From NCBI GenBank assembly GCA_945862035.1, contig CAMAXB010000092.1, forward strand, positions 1 through 10,298: 10,298 bases of DNA, read 5' to 3'. Position numbers and translations under genes: made by a program. Under the pieces are notes generated by a model. The model made no database searches. It saw only the letters and a list, made by a program, of their open reading frames with translations, and had not been told where the DNA came from. Origin of the DNA: Opitutus sp. GAS368 (lineage in GTDB: Bacteria; Verrucomicrobiota; Verrucomicrobiia; Opitutales; Opitutaceae). Positions 1-7,010 of this stretch are shown piece by piece; position 1 is the first letter of the stretch; each line of letters opens with the position of its first letter.

Positions 1-240
1 CGAGGGATTGCAGGCCGGCGAAGCACTGTAGGCTCGGGTGAACAACGTTCCGCGGCTGGCGAGCCGCTCGAGATTGGGCGTGCGGATCGGAGAACTAGGG
101 TCCAGCAGAGATATCCAGTCGTTCATGTCGTCGACGGCAATGAACAGGATGTCGGGACGATCGGCCTTCACATCGGAGCGGGCGACGGACGCACCACCTA
201 ACGCGACCAGGATGGCGGATAGAGCGAGACGGAGGTTCAT
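1..240 (-). CDS. Sulfatase 2 (formylglycine-dependent), N-terminal part, cut by window edge
   Basis: This is the first 80 codons of a type I sulfatase, which hydrolyses sulfate esters, probably on a glycan, outside the cytoplasm. A signal peptide is visible (MNLRLALSAILVALGGASVA). It is followed by RPDILFIAVDDMNDW at residues 28-42, where D37 and D38 would be calcium ligands, and by the TPNLERLASRGTLFTRAY stretch typical of the family. The last codons read C77-N-P-S, which is the start of the C-x-P-S-R motif whose cysteine becomes formylglycine; the arginine lies past the edge. The DDMNDW wording resembles iduronate-2-sulfatase-like (S1_7) proteins, but this is tentative. The start codon overlaps the stop codon of the upstream sialidase-fold gene D as ATGA (237-240), so translation is probably coupled. 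An inverted repeat lies 5 bases before the start codon. Confidence 0.93.
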   Translation of the reverse strand, partial: MNLRLALSAILVALGGASVARSDVKADRPDILFIAVDDMNDWISLLDPSSPIRTPNLERLASRGTLFTRAYSASPACNPS

Positions 241-1487
241 CGCGCAACGGTCGCCGGACCGTTAACGTCTGGGCGAGACGAGGTCGCTTGCGCAGAATCA
301 TCCAGCAACCAGGCCAGGTTGAAACGCGCAAGCGTCAGCTGTTCGCCAGCGAAGTGCCGTTCGGGACCGCTGCCGTAGAAGCACAGGATGGTACCGGCCG
401 GGGTTACGGCGCTATCGCTATACATACTCCAACCCGGCTCTAACGTCTTGGCGGCCGACCACGTTCTGCCCTCGTCGTCACTGCTACGGATGGAAAGGTT
501 GCGGCGGTCGCGGGAGCGGCCCGGCGCCGCTTCGCCGTCGGCGCGAGTGAGGTTATCGGGATTGGAGAACAGCAGCAGACTGCGGCCAGCGTGACGGTAG
601 CGCACCAGTCCGGCCATGCAGATGGGCTCAATCAGCGCGTCGTCGAAATAGGGCTCGGACCACCCAGTGGCACCGTCGGGGCTGATAGTGACGAGGCGGC
701 GGTGGTTCGGGGATTCGTTGCGGACATTGAGCATCACCCGGCCGTCGGAAAGCTCGATGGCGACGGTCTCGTTGGGGTTGACGAATTCGTCGGTACAGGG
801 AACGGCGATCTCCCCGCGTTGCCAAGTCTTGCCACCGTCATCACTGTAAATCGTAGATGTGACGCTGGGCCGGTGAGCGTTGCCGCCGGTGCCGGTGGAG
901 AGCCAGACCGGCACGATGAGACGACCGGTGCGCAGTTGGATACCGTGGTTCGGGCCAGTCGCGAGAACCTTCCAATCGTACTCCGGCCGGAAGCCGTTGA
1001 ACACATCGGTAATCTCGACCGGCTCACTCCACGACACGCCGTCGTCCTCACTCCGCTGGTAAAACGAGCGCATGTATTCGAGGCAGAATACCATGTGTAC
1101 AGTGCCATCACGGTCAGCGATGAGGACCGGATTGTTATAGGTGCGATCCGTCGCGTTCACGTCACTAAGCCGTAGCGACGCAGAATTCTTCACGTGCGGA
1201 CCGGCGACGTCGACGATGCTGACAGGAGCACTCCACGTGCGGCCGTCATCGGTCGAACGGCGCAGCAGAACGCGGATGTCTGCCCAGTCCCCGGCGGTCT
1301 TCCGCGCTTCGCACCAAGCGAGCACCGTGCCACGGGCCGATACGGCCAAACCGGGGATGTGATAACGAGTGTAGTCGGGATTGTCGCCAACGACGAAGAG
1401 ATTCTGTTTCTCAAGAACGGGGCCAGTGGCTGCGGCGAGGAGGCTGCCGCCGAGGCAGGCCAAGAGGGGTAGAATTCGCGTGAACAT
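237..1487 (-). CDS. Sialidase-fold protein D, GH33-like exo-sialidase, secreted
   Basis: This 416-residue protein is predicted to be a six-bladed beta-propeller glycosidase that would release a terminal acidic sugar. It has a short N-terminal signal (MFTRILPLLACLGGSLLAAA). LLAC at 8-11 could be a weak lipobox, so either a secreted or a lipid-anchored form is possible. Asp boxes are at 78-85 (STDDGRTW), 146-153 (SEDDGVSW), 215-222 (SDDGGKTW) and about 335-343 (SSDDEGRTW). GH33-type residues are recognisable: E240 in NPNETVAIELSDG, R256 in MLNVRN, R334 in NLSIRSSDDEG and the nucleophile-type tyrosine Y356 in MYSDSAV. The F/Y-R-I-P motif reads Y42-H-I-P, so the first arginine of the triad is H43, with R41 close by. 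This is the propeller most like a true sialidase, but its substrate is unproven. Its stop overlaps the start of sulfatase 2 by ATGA. Gene C lies 179 bases upstream. No clear ribosome binding site is seen. Confidence 0.93.
   Translation of the reverse strand: MFTRILPLLACLGGSLLAAATGPVLEKQNLFVVGDNPDYTRYHIPGLAVSARGTVLAWCEARKTAGDWADIRVLLRRSTDDGRTWSAPVSIVDVAGPHVKNSASLRLSDVNATDRTYNNPVLIADRDGTVHMVFCLEYMRSFYQRSEDDGVSWSEPVEITDVFNGFRPEYDWKVLATGPNHGIQLRTGRLIVPVWLSTGTGGNAHRPSVTSTIYSDDGGKTWQRGEIAVPCTDEFVNPNETVAIELSDGRVMLNVRNESPNHRRLVTISPDGATGWSEPYFDDALIEPICMAGLVRYRHAGRSLLLFSNPDNLTRADGEAAPGRSRDRRNLSIRSSDDEGRTWSAAKTLEPGWSMYSDSAVTPAGTILCFYGSGPERHFAGEQLTLARFNLAWLLDDSAQATSSRPDVNGPATVAR
246..263 (-). promoter_or_regulatory. 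Inverted repeat just before the sulfatase 2 start
   Basis: AACGGTC-GCCG-GACCGTT is a perfect 7-bp inverted repeat with a 4-base loop. It lies in the last codons of gene D, 5 bases upstream of the sulfatase 2 ATG. In the minus-strand transcript it would form a hairpin over the place where a ribosome would bind. Independent initiation would be disfavoured, and a ribosome finishing gene D could open it. The role is inferred; the repeat itself is seen directly. Confidence 0.5.
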
Positions 1488-1666
1488 AGTATTTTGAGGC
1501 CACCACAGGAGAGGCCTGAGAAAAGGATTGATTGCTGGTTCTTTCGCAGTGCGACTAAAATGACGCCAGCCGATCGGTGATCAGTTGTAACGCTTCCCCG
1601 GAGCTCCGCCGAGGATTGTGCCGGCGGCAATGAAAACGAGTCTAGGGCCTTCTCCGTTCACGGGAG

Positions 1667-3025
1667 TTAGCGAAGACCGAGGTCCGCTTCGCGGGGAAGA
1701 TTACGCAACTCCGATTCCGCCATTGTCAGGTGCACAACCCGGCGCCACCGATGTGGCAGGAAAAAATGCACGACACCTTCGTCGATGAGGACATCGAGGT
1801 AGGAGCATTGGGAGTCGATGAACAAGTTCGACTCGAACGACCTCAGCGCGTTGCTAAGTAAAAAGCGCGGTTCGTCCCAAGTCCGGCCGCCATCATGCGA
1901 AAGCGAGATCCACACCTGCGCTCGATCCTTCATCCCCGGGTGTTGTTTGCTCAAATCCTGACGTTCCTTCATCGGAAGATGCTTGGTCGAACTGCGATTG
2001 TGATGCAGCACCATCACGGTCTTCCGGTCGGAGAGCAGAAATACCATCGCGGGCGCATCCGGGTGCTCCAGCGGCGTGGGTTTCGGGGCCTCCCATGTCA
2101 GGCCGCCATCCAGCGATCGAATCGTCCAAAGATGCCCCTCCGGCGTGCGGGAAAATCCCAAAACCTCCTCACCACCCAGACTGACCAGGCTGGTCTCGTC
2201 CATCCGCGCGAACCCCGGCGCCTGCCAGCCACCCGGCCGGGCATCCGGATAAACCCGCCACGTCTTACCTTGGTCGGCGCTGCGCAGAATGTACTGCCGG
2301 GTGCGCAAAGGACGCTCGCTCCAGTCGGCGGCATGGGCGCCGATCAACCACACGCCCGACTCGGTTTCACACATGCGCACCACAGACATGCCCCGGAACT
2401 CCGGATCGTTTTCCGGTCGGATCAAAGAGACATCGGACCAAGTGTAGCCGTTATCGTCCGACGAGCGGAAGCCGATGGGCGCGTTCTCTGATTCTGTGTG
2501 GCTGGTCGGCAGATACGTTTCCCAGATTGGTTGCGTACCGAAACAGTAGACGCGATCCGTGCCTTTCGGCCGCAACGGGATGAAGCCATGCAGGTTGTAG
2601 TCGATCGCGATTGGGACCGTCGGCCCCTCCCACGTCCGGCCTTGGTTCTTCGATCGGTACGCCACCAGGTCGTTCACCTTGGTGGTCTTTCCATTATAGT
2701 GACCTCCGTCCGGAAACATGAGCAGATAGTCGCCGTTGGGCATCTTCTCGGCGCGGGTTTCATAGAGACTGGAAATCGAGCTGTGCACGATCGTTCCATT
2801 TACGGAATCGGCGGTCACGAGCCCCAGTTGCGGGCGAAGCACCAGTTGCGACGGCAGTTCGCCGATCGGAACCGTGGCAAACTTCAACCCCACTGTATCA
2901 TTGATCATCTGATACGCGTGCGGCGCGGCCGCCCGGTGACTCGACGGAGCGGCGATCACCAATGGCGCGCACACCAGCGCAAGAAGGGCGGCAGAGAAGG
3001 TCGGGATGTTCAGGGCAGGAATCAT
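1667..3025 (-). CDS. Sialidase-fold (BNR repeat) protein C, exported, substrate unknown
   Basis: This 452-residue protein is predicted to be a beta-propeller exported by a signal peptide (hydrophobic run about residues 9-26, ending VIAAPSS). The n-region carries no lysine or arginine, which is unusual. It has five Asp boxes, the most in the window: 125-132 (SKNQGRTW), 189-196 (SDDNGYTW), 249-256 (SADQGKTW), 304-311 (SLDGGLTW) and 376-383 (SHDGGRTW). No R-I-P motif and no clear sialidase arginine triad or Tyr/Glu pair can be placed, so it should not be called a sialidase by function. It may be a glycosidase of another specificity, a lyase or a glycan-binding protein. Residues 341-368, rich in His, Lys and Arg between blades, look like a loop. 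A copy of the 21-bp motif and a GC-rich inverted repeat lie in the 157-base gap upstream, so it may have its own promoter. Confidence 0.9.
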   Translation of the reverse strand: MIPALNIPTFSAALLALVCAPLVIAAPSSHRAAAPHAYQMINDTVGLKFATVPIGELPSQLVLRPQLGLVTADSVNGTIVHSSISSLYETRAEKMPNGDYLLMFPDGGHYNGKTTKVNDLVAYRSKNQGRTWEGPTVPIAIDYNLHGFIPLRPKGTDRVYCFGTQPIWETYLPTSHTESENAPIGFRSSDDNGYTWSDVSLIRPENDPEFRGMSVVRMCETESGVWLIGAHAADWSERPLRTRQYILRSADQGKTWRVYPDARPGGWQAPGFARMDETSLVSLGGEEVLGFSRTPEGHLWTIRSLDGGLTWEAPKPTPLEHPDAPAMVFLLSDRKTVMVLHHNRSSTKHLPMKERQDLSKQHPGMKDRAQVWISLSHDGGRTWDEPRFLLSNALRSFESNLFIDSQCSYLDVLIDEGVVHFFLPHRWRRVVHLTMAESELRNLPREADLGLR

Positions 3026-3060
3026 GGAGAGATGGCCTCGCGGGCCGGCCGAGGTTTAGC

Positions 3061-3082
3061 CCCCGGGCGCGACGCGCCGGGG
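3061..3082 (-). promoter_or_regulatory. GC-rich imperfect inverted repeat in the leader of gene C
   Basis: CCCCGGGCGCG and CGCGCCGGGG pair over ten bases with one bulged G and almost no loop, 36 bases upstream of the gene C start. It is not followed by a T run in either direction, so it is not a canonical terminator. It may be a leader hairpin or a protein-binding dyad; it could also be chance in GC-rich DNA. Confidence 0.35.
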
Positions 3083-3135
3083 AATGGGACTGCTGACCAC
3101 CCTGACAACGGGACTTTTACCATCAACGCCTGCAT

Positions 3136-3156
3136 ACTGGTCTTGTCACTGGACCA
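3136..3156 (+). promoter_or_regulatory. Candidate operator, copy 1, upstream of gene C
   Basis: This site reads ACTGGT-N8-TGGACCA and is one of three copies in the window with identical fixed bases. The arms form an imperfect dyad (CTGGT-N11-ACCAG). The right half sits in a 13-base palindrome, CACTGGACCAGTG, at 3147-3159. It lies 110 bases upstream of the gene C start. It is probably bound by a dimeric transcription factor; which family cannot be told from the sequence. Confidence 0.65.
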
Positions 3157-3182
3157 GTGCTTCCCTTCCCTTCGCTGAACCG

Positions 3183-4373
3183 CTACGGCGTGGCTGGTTG
3201 CGACCAGAAGATTTTCGCCAGCCGAATCCGGTTGGGCTCATCGCGGCGATTGGCAGGAAAGTGCATTTCCGTGCTGACGACCCAGGTTTCAAAGGGGCTG
3301 AAATCAACCGGCGCGAAACCTGCGCCCAAGTCTAGGCCCGTCTCGGGCATCAGCACCCGCTCCGTGTCGCGGATAACATGCAACTTATCCGGATCCACCC
3401 GCGCAATAAAAACTGGAGCGCGGTTCCGGAAGACGTGGTCATTATCCGCCCCGCGCCGTGTGTAGATCAGGTAAAGGCCATCGCCGTGGGTGATCCAATG
3501 CTGCTGGGTGTTCGCGCTGCCGAGCGGCAGCCCGTCATCAAACCGCCATTCCCGGGCCGCGCCGAAACGAATGCCGTCCGTGCCCCGGGCCACGTAGCCA
3601 TTATCCTCGGCCCGCATCGTAAGGAAAAACTCGTCTTCGAAAGCGCAAAGCGACGGTTCATATAAGCCCCGCGGCGGCATGATGCTGTGCTCACTGCCGT
3701 GTTCGAGATAAGTAAGGGTCTCGCCATCGAAAGAGCAGCGGGCGACGATGGAGGTGTAGATGTGCTTCGCGGGATCGGCCCGATAACGCACGGGCAACAG
3801 CACATCGCCATTCGGCAAGTCGACACGCTGGTGGCAGCCAGCGTTGGCCTCGAGGATGGGACGACCCCCGTGGTCAGTGGCCGGCAGGTCCATGATCTTC
3901 ATACCGGTCCACTCGTGGGTTTCCGGTGAATACACCGCATAGGCGACGCGCTCGAGTGAACGATCGTCCTTGGCTTTGTCGTCGTCGGGGTTCGACAGGA
4001 AGCCAAAGCATTTGCCGGTCACCAGTAGTTTCCCGGTCCTCGCATGCCATTGCGGGCAGACATCGCCGAACACGCGCTCGAGGCCGTCGGCGTAGGTCCT
4101 GCGCTGCAGCGCCTCGATCTTCTGCGGCGCGCTCCACGTCATCGCTCCATCGGTCGTCTCAGTGAAATAGAGATCACGAAACCCGTGCGAGCCGCGCCTC
4201 TCGATTTCCTGGGTCATGACCATCACCCGATTCGGATTTCCCGGAATCAACGCCGGACGCGATTGCGACCAATGATACTCGCCGGCGCTCGTGAGCACGG
4301 TGCTGTTCTCGATGCGGAACTCTGCCGCGGATAACACCGCTCCGAGAAGAGGAACGATTAAAAAGCGTTTCAT
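3183..4373 (-). CDS. Sialidase-fold protein B, exported, function unknown
   Basis: The chosen ATG at 4373 starts a normal signal peptide (MKRFLIVPLLGAVLSAAEF) and gives 396 residues. The frame stays open to an ATG at 4445, but the extra 24 residues are not signal-like and run towards the candidate operator. Only one Asp box-like element is clear, TETTDGAMTWS near residues 69-79. The other blades carry motifs such as RPALIPGNPNRVMVM, EPSLCAFEDEFFLTMRAED and TQQHWITHGDGLYLIYTRR, which I recall from proteins annotated as exo-alpha-sialidase in Planctomycetes and Verrucomicrobia. The canonical GH33 residues are not obvious, so the annotation rests on the fold and not on a demonstrated sialidase site. 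A copy of the 21-bp motif sits 83 bases upstream, so this gene probably starts a transcript that may continue into C. Confidence 0.88.
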   Translation of the reverse strand: MKRFLIVPLLGAVLSAAEFRIENSTVLTSAGEYHWSQSRPALIPGNPNRVMVMTQEIERRGSHGFRDLYFTETTDGAMTWSAPQKIEALQRRTYADGLERVFGDVCPQWHARTGKLLVTGKCFGFLSNPDDDKAKDDRSLERVAYAVYSPETHEWTGMKIMDLPATDHGGRPILEANAGCHQRVDLPNGDVLLPVRYRADPAKHIYTSIVARCSFDGETLTYLEHGSEHSIMPPRGLYEPSLCAFEDEFFLTMRAEDNGYVARGTDGIRFGAAREWRFDDGLPLGSANTQQHWITHGDGLYLIYTRRGADNDHVFRNRAPVFIARVDPDKLHVIRDTERVLMPETGLDLGAGFAPVDFSPFETWVVSTEMHFPANRRDEPNRIRLAKIFWSQPATP

Positions 4374-4456
4374 ATTCAAACGTGGAGTTGTGCGCTGGCC
4401 ATACTGGAGAACTGCACTCTCGTCGATGGACCGTGTTCTTAACAAGCTCCACCGTC

Positions 4457-4477
4457 TGGTCCAAAATTTACACCAGT
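4457..4477 (-). promoter_or_regulatory. Candidate operator, copy 2, upstream of gene B
   Basis: On the minus strand this reads ACTGGT-N8-TGGACCA, with the same 13 fixed bases as the other two copies; the plus strand shows TGGTCCA-N8-ACCAGT. The central bases are AT-rich here and unlike the other copies, so the match is not a simple recent duplication. It is 83 bases upstream of the gene B start, in the 287-base gap between B and the aldolase gene. No other convincing element is seen in that gap. Confidence 0.65.
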
Positions 4478-4660
4478 GTCAGGCCGACTCGCAATCCGAG
4501 CATCGACAGAGCGGATAAACTCTATCGCCAGCGACAAAACTCTCCGGCTGTCCGCGTCGTGCGTCTTGGCAGCCTGCGCAGAGCTAACCTTTGCCCAACC
4601 GTCGGCCGGATCCACCGAATTCCGTACTCATCCTGCCCAAAATCCCCGGGTGCGATGGAG

Positions 4661-5593
4661 TCAGGGAAAGAGTTCCGGCACCAAGGCTCGCGCTGCGACG
4701 GCGATGGGGCGGATGATTGCCGACGTGGCGCTCCGGTAGGGCCAGCGGAGGCGCGCGGAAAAGCCCGGCAGCCAGCCGCCCGCGACGACCGCGGCCTTGT
4801 CGGCGGCCATGTTGGAGAGACCATGCCGGGTGATGATCGGCGCAATATGTTCCGCCCAGAAAGCGCCGATGCGAAGGCCGAGCGCCGCGCCGGCTTCAGG
4901 ATCGTTCACGCACAGCTCGTACCAACGTTGGGCACCAGTCGGGCTTAGGCAGGCGACATTAGAATAGGCGCCATGGGCGCCGCGCCGCAGACCATCGGCG
5001 AGCAGATGGCCGGGGATAAAGACCGACCATTGGCCCAGCACCGGCTTCATCGCCTGATACCAGGCATCGTCGCCGCCGGAAACCTTCATGCCGACGACGC
5101 CCGGTACCTCGCGGGCAATCACGCCTAACTCCTCGGGCGCCAGACGCCGTTTTGCGTGCGGCGGATTGTAGATTACGAGCGGGATGGGCGCGGCTTCGGC
5201 AGCCATACGCCGCAGAAAGTCGAGTGCCTCCGGCATGCTCGGCGGGAACCAGTCCGGCAGCGTGACCTGAAACGCAGACGGCGCTAGCGGCTTCGCCCGT
5301 ACCAATCGTGCAAGCGCCGCCGTCGCGTGGCTGTGGCTAACTCCGATTTGAAACGGCAAAACCGCCGCGCCGCATTTTGCCGCCAGCGTGACGCAGATGC
5401 GGTCGAATTCGTCCTCGCTTTGCGCATGGAATTCGCCGGCGCTCCCGTTGGAATAGACCCCATTCACGCGGGCGGAGATGAAGTAGTCGAGCTCGGCCTC
5501 AAGCAGACAAAAATCGATGGTATCGTCATCTCGTAGCGGTAGTAGCACGGTTGCCCAGTTGCCACGGATTTCATGGGCGGAAAGCGGTCTCAT
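4661..5593 (-). CDS. DapA / N-acetylneuraminate lyase family aldolase, cytoplasmic
   Basis: This 310-residue protein has the length and motifs of the class I pyruvate-dependent aldolase family that includes DapA, NanA and 2-keto-3-deoxy sugar acid aldolases. There is no signal peptide. The Schiff-base lysine is K170 in VPGVVGMKVSGGD, and the catalytic tyrosine is Y142 in PLVIYNPP. The pyruvate-binding loop at 50-54 reads GSAGE, where DapA has GTTGE and N-acetylneuraminate lyase has GSTGE, so the second hydroxyl residue is replaced by A52. With an enolase-superfamily gene just upstream, cleavage of a 2-keto-3-deoxy sugar acid to pyruvate and an aldehyde is the most economical guess. N-acetylneuraminate cleavage is the alternative, given the sialidase-fold neighbours. 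Specificity cannot be read from the sequence. It is separated from the upstream gene by 156 bases that contain a hairpin. Confidence 0.92.
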   Translation of the reverse strand: MRPLSAHEIRGNWATVLLPLRDDDTIDFCLLEAELDYFISARVNGVYSNGSAGEFHAQSEDEFDRICVTLAAKCGAAVLPFQIGVSHSHATAALARLVRAKPLAPSAFQVTLPDWFPPSMPEALDFLRRMAAEAAPIPLVIYNPPHAKRRLAPEELGVIAREVPGVVGMKVSGGDDAWYQAMKPVLGQWSVFIPGHLLADGLRRGAHGAYSNVACLSPTGAQRWYELCVNDPEAGAALGLRIGAFWAEHIAPIITRHGLSNMAADKAAVVAGGWLPGFSARLRWPYRSATSAIIRPIAVAARALVPELFP

Positions 5594-5621
5594 ATGTCTC
5601 GATTATTTATCACTCGATGGT

Positions 5622-5636
5622 GCGGCGCTTCGCCGC
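5622..5636 (-). promoter_or_regulatory. Perfect hairpin in the leader of the aldolase gene
   Basis: GCGGCG-CTT-CGCCGC has a 6-bp perfect stem and a 3-base loop. It lies 28 bases upstream of the aldolase ATG and is followed in the transcript by an AT-rich stretch with two direct copies of ATCGAG. There is no T run, so a leader or processing hairpin is more likely than a full terminator. The 156-base gap holds no gene that I can support. Confidence 0.4.
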
Positions 5637-5749
5637 GATAACGATGGTAAAAGTAGATCTTCGCACCAAAGCAATCGCGCTTCGGCCAAGGTTCACCCAC
5701 CCGTCGCAACAAATTACGCTTCGAAGAACGATCACGGCAGATACCGCGG

Positions 5750-6970
5750 TCATCGCGCTTCTCCTTTTGGATGTCCCAGCACCCGATAAAACGAACCTGG
5801 CCGGTAAGGATAACGCACCTCGACATCGTCGGGCAAAACAACGCCAAGTCCCGGCGCAGTCGGAGCCACGATCGCGCCGTCCACGATACGTAGCGGTTCT
5901 ACCTGGAACTCTTCTCGCAGCGGATAGGGGTTGTTGGGCAGTTCGAGAAAAAGGCAGTTCTGCGAGGCAAAAGCAGCATGGTAATTGCCCATGATACCCA
6001 CCCCGCCGGCCCAGGTGTGCACCGCCACATCGACGCCATGTGCCGCGCAATAATCCGCCACGCGACGGAAGGCCGTGAGCCCGCCGATGATGGCGGCATC
6101 AGGTTGGAAGAGATCCACAGCTCCTGCTTCCACGTAGGCGCGTGCCTCGACCCAATTCGTGACAGTCTCGCCGCCCGCGACCGTCACCTTTGTCTTGGAA
6201 CGCACTTCGGCAAACGAGGCGTAATCGGTCACCTCACACGGCTCCTCGATCCAGAGCGGGTGGAAGGGCTCGATACTCCGGATAACATCCAGTGCCTCCA
6301 CCGTCGACCAAGGTCGCCGGGCGACGCCCTGCACCGCATCAACCGCCAGCCCAACGGATCGGCCCAGCACTTCGCGGCAGAACGCGACTTTTTCCACAAT
6401 CTCCTCCGGAGTCAGGAAGTTGATGCGGATCTTGACGGCTCGATAACCAGCGCGCACGAAAGTCTCCAACTCCTCGCGCAGTTCCGGAAACGGCTTGTTG
6501 TTGCCGCCGCTCGCATACACCGGGATGCGGTCATGCACCCGACCACCGATAAGCTCGTGCACCGGCACGCCAAGCGTTTTACCCCGCAAATCCCACAACG
6601 CCATTTCAATGCCGCCGACCACACTGGCCGACATCCCGAAGCGCCCCCAATAGTAGCAGGCCACCCTCAGCAGCTCGTGCAAATCCGCAACCTCCGCCGG
6701 GTCCCGGCCCAACAGCTCAATCTCAAACTGAGCGACCAATTCGCGCACCGCCTCCGGCGCAAACACTCCCGTGTAGGTTTCGCCGAGACCGTAAGTTCCG
6801 GCGTCGGTCTCGACCTTGATCACGGAAATCGTTCGATGCCCGTCCGCGAAACATAATTCGCGTTCCAGATCGCCGGGCACGGCGTAGGGGCAGCTGAGCA
6901 AAAGACATCGGACAGAGGTGATTTTCACAGGGATGTGAGCCCGAGACAGAGGGCAACGGCGCCGCGCCAT
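5750..6970 (-). CDS. Enolase-superfamily enzyme, mandelate racemase group, probable sugar acid dehydratase
   Basis: The chosen ATG at 6970 gives 406 residues. A GTG at 6928 (VKITSVRC) would give 392 and matches the usual start of the family better. A further upstream ATG at 7093 is rejected because it overlaps the sulfatase 1 gene by 83 bases. Positions here count from 6970. The N-terminal capping domain is followed by the barrel with K180-x-R182 (VKIRINF), metal ligands D211 (AVDAVQG), E242 (WIEEP) and E268 (AGGET), then D291 (QPDAAIIGG) and H318 (VAVHTWAGG), the Asp-His pair of the mandelate racemase group, and E343 (FLELP). These enzymes abstract the proton next to a carboxylate. Members next to DapA-type aldolases are often sugar acid dehydratases producing 2-keto-3-deoxy acids. 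No signal peptide is seen. The gene starts 40 bases after the sulfatase 1 stop, so it is probably co-transcribed with it. Confidence 0.92.
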   Translation of the reverse strand: MARRRCPLSRAHIPVKITSVRCLLLSCPYAVPGDLERELCFADGHRTISVIKVETDAGTYGLGETYTGVFAPEAVRELVAQFEIELLGRDPAEVADLHELLRVACYYWGRFGMSASVVGGIEMALWDLRGKTLGVPVHELIGGRVHDRIPVYASGGNNKPFPELREELETFVRAGYRAVKIRINFLTPEEIVEKVAFCREVLGRSVGLAVDAVQGVARRPWSTVEALDVIRSIEPFHPLWIEEPCEVTDYASFAEVRSKTKVTVAGGETVTNWVEARAYVEAGAVDLFQPDAAIIGGLTAFRRVADYCAAHGVDVAVHTWAGGVGIMGNYHAAFASQNCLFLELPNNPYPLREEFQVEPLRIVDGAIVAPTAPGLGVVLPDDVEVRYPYRPGSFYRVLGHPKGEAR

Positions 6971-7010
6971 AAGAAACTGGCTACGGTAGAAAATGTGAAC
7001 CTTAGCCCCG

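Noticed and set aside
591..1175. A 194-codon open frame on the plus strand, and similar long plus-strand frames at 1895-2491, 2498-3178 and 5978-6856
   Set aside because: They lie opposite genes with clear protein family motifs, have no signal or domain of their own, and are expected by chance in GC-rich coding DNA.
1535..1555. A possible fourth copy of the 21-bp motif upstream of gene D (GCTGGT followed by N8 and AGTGCGA)
   Set aside because: Only the left half matches; the right half has lost the TGGACCA core, so it is not counted.
4374..4445. An N-terminal extension of gene B by 24 residues from an ATG at 4445
   Set aside because: The downstream ATG at 4373 starts a normal signal peptide, whereas the extension would place it internally and run close to the candidate operator.
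4476..4739. An 87-codon plus-strand frame with a hydrophobic, signal-like stretch (LRLSASCVLAACAELTFAQP)
   Set aside because: It runs into the 3' end of the aldolase gene in antisense, ends soon after, and has no recognisable domain. A remnant of an exported protein gene is possible but not supported.
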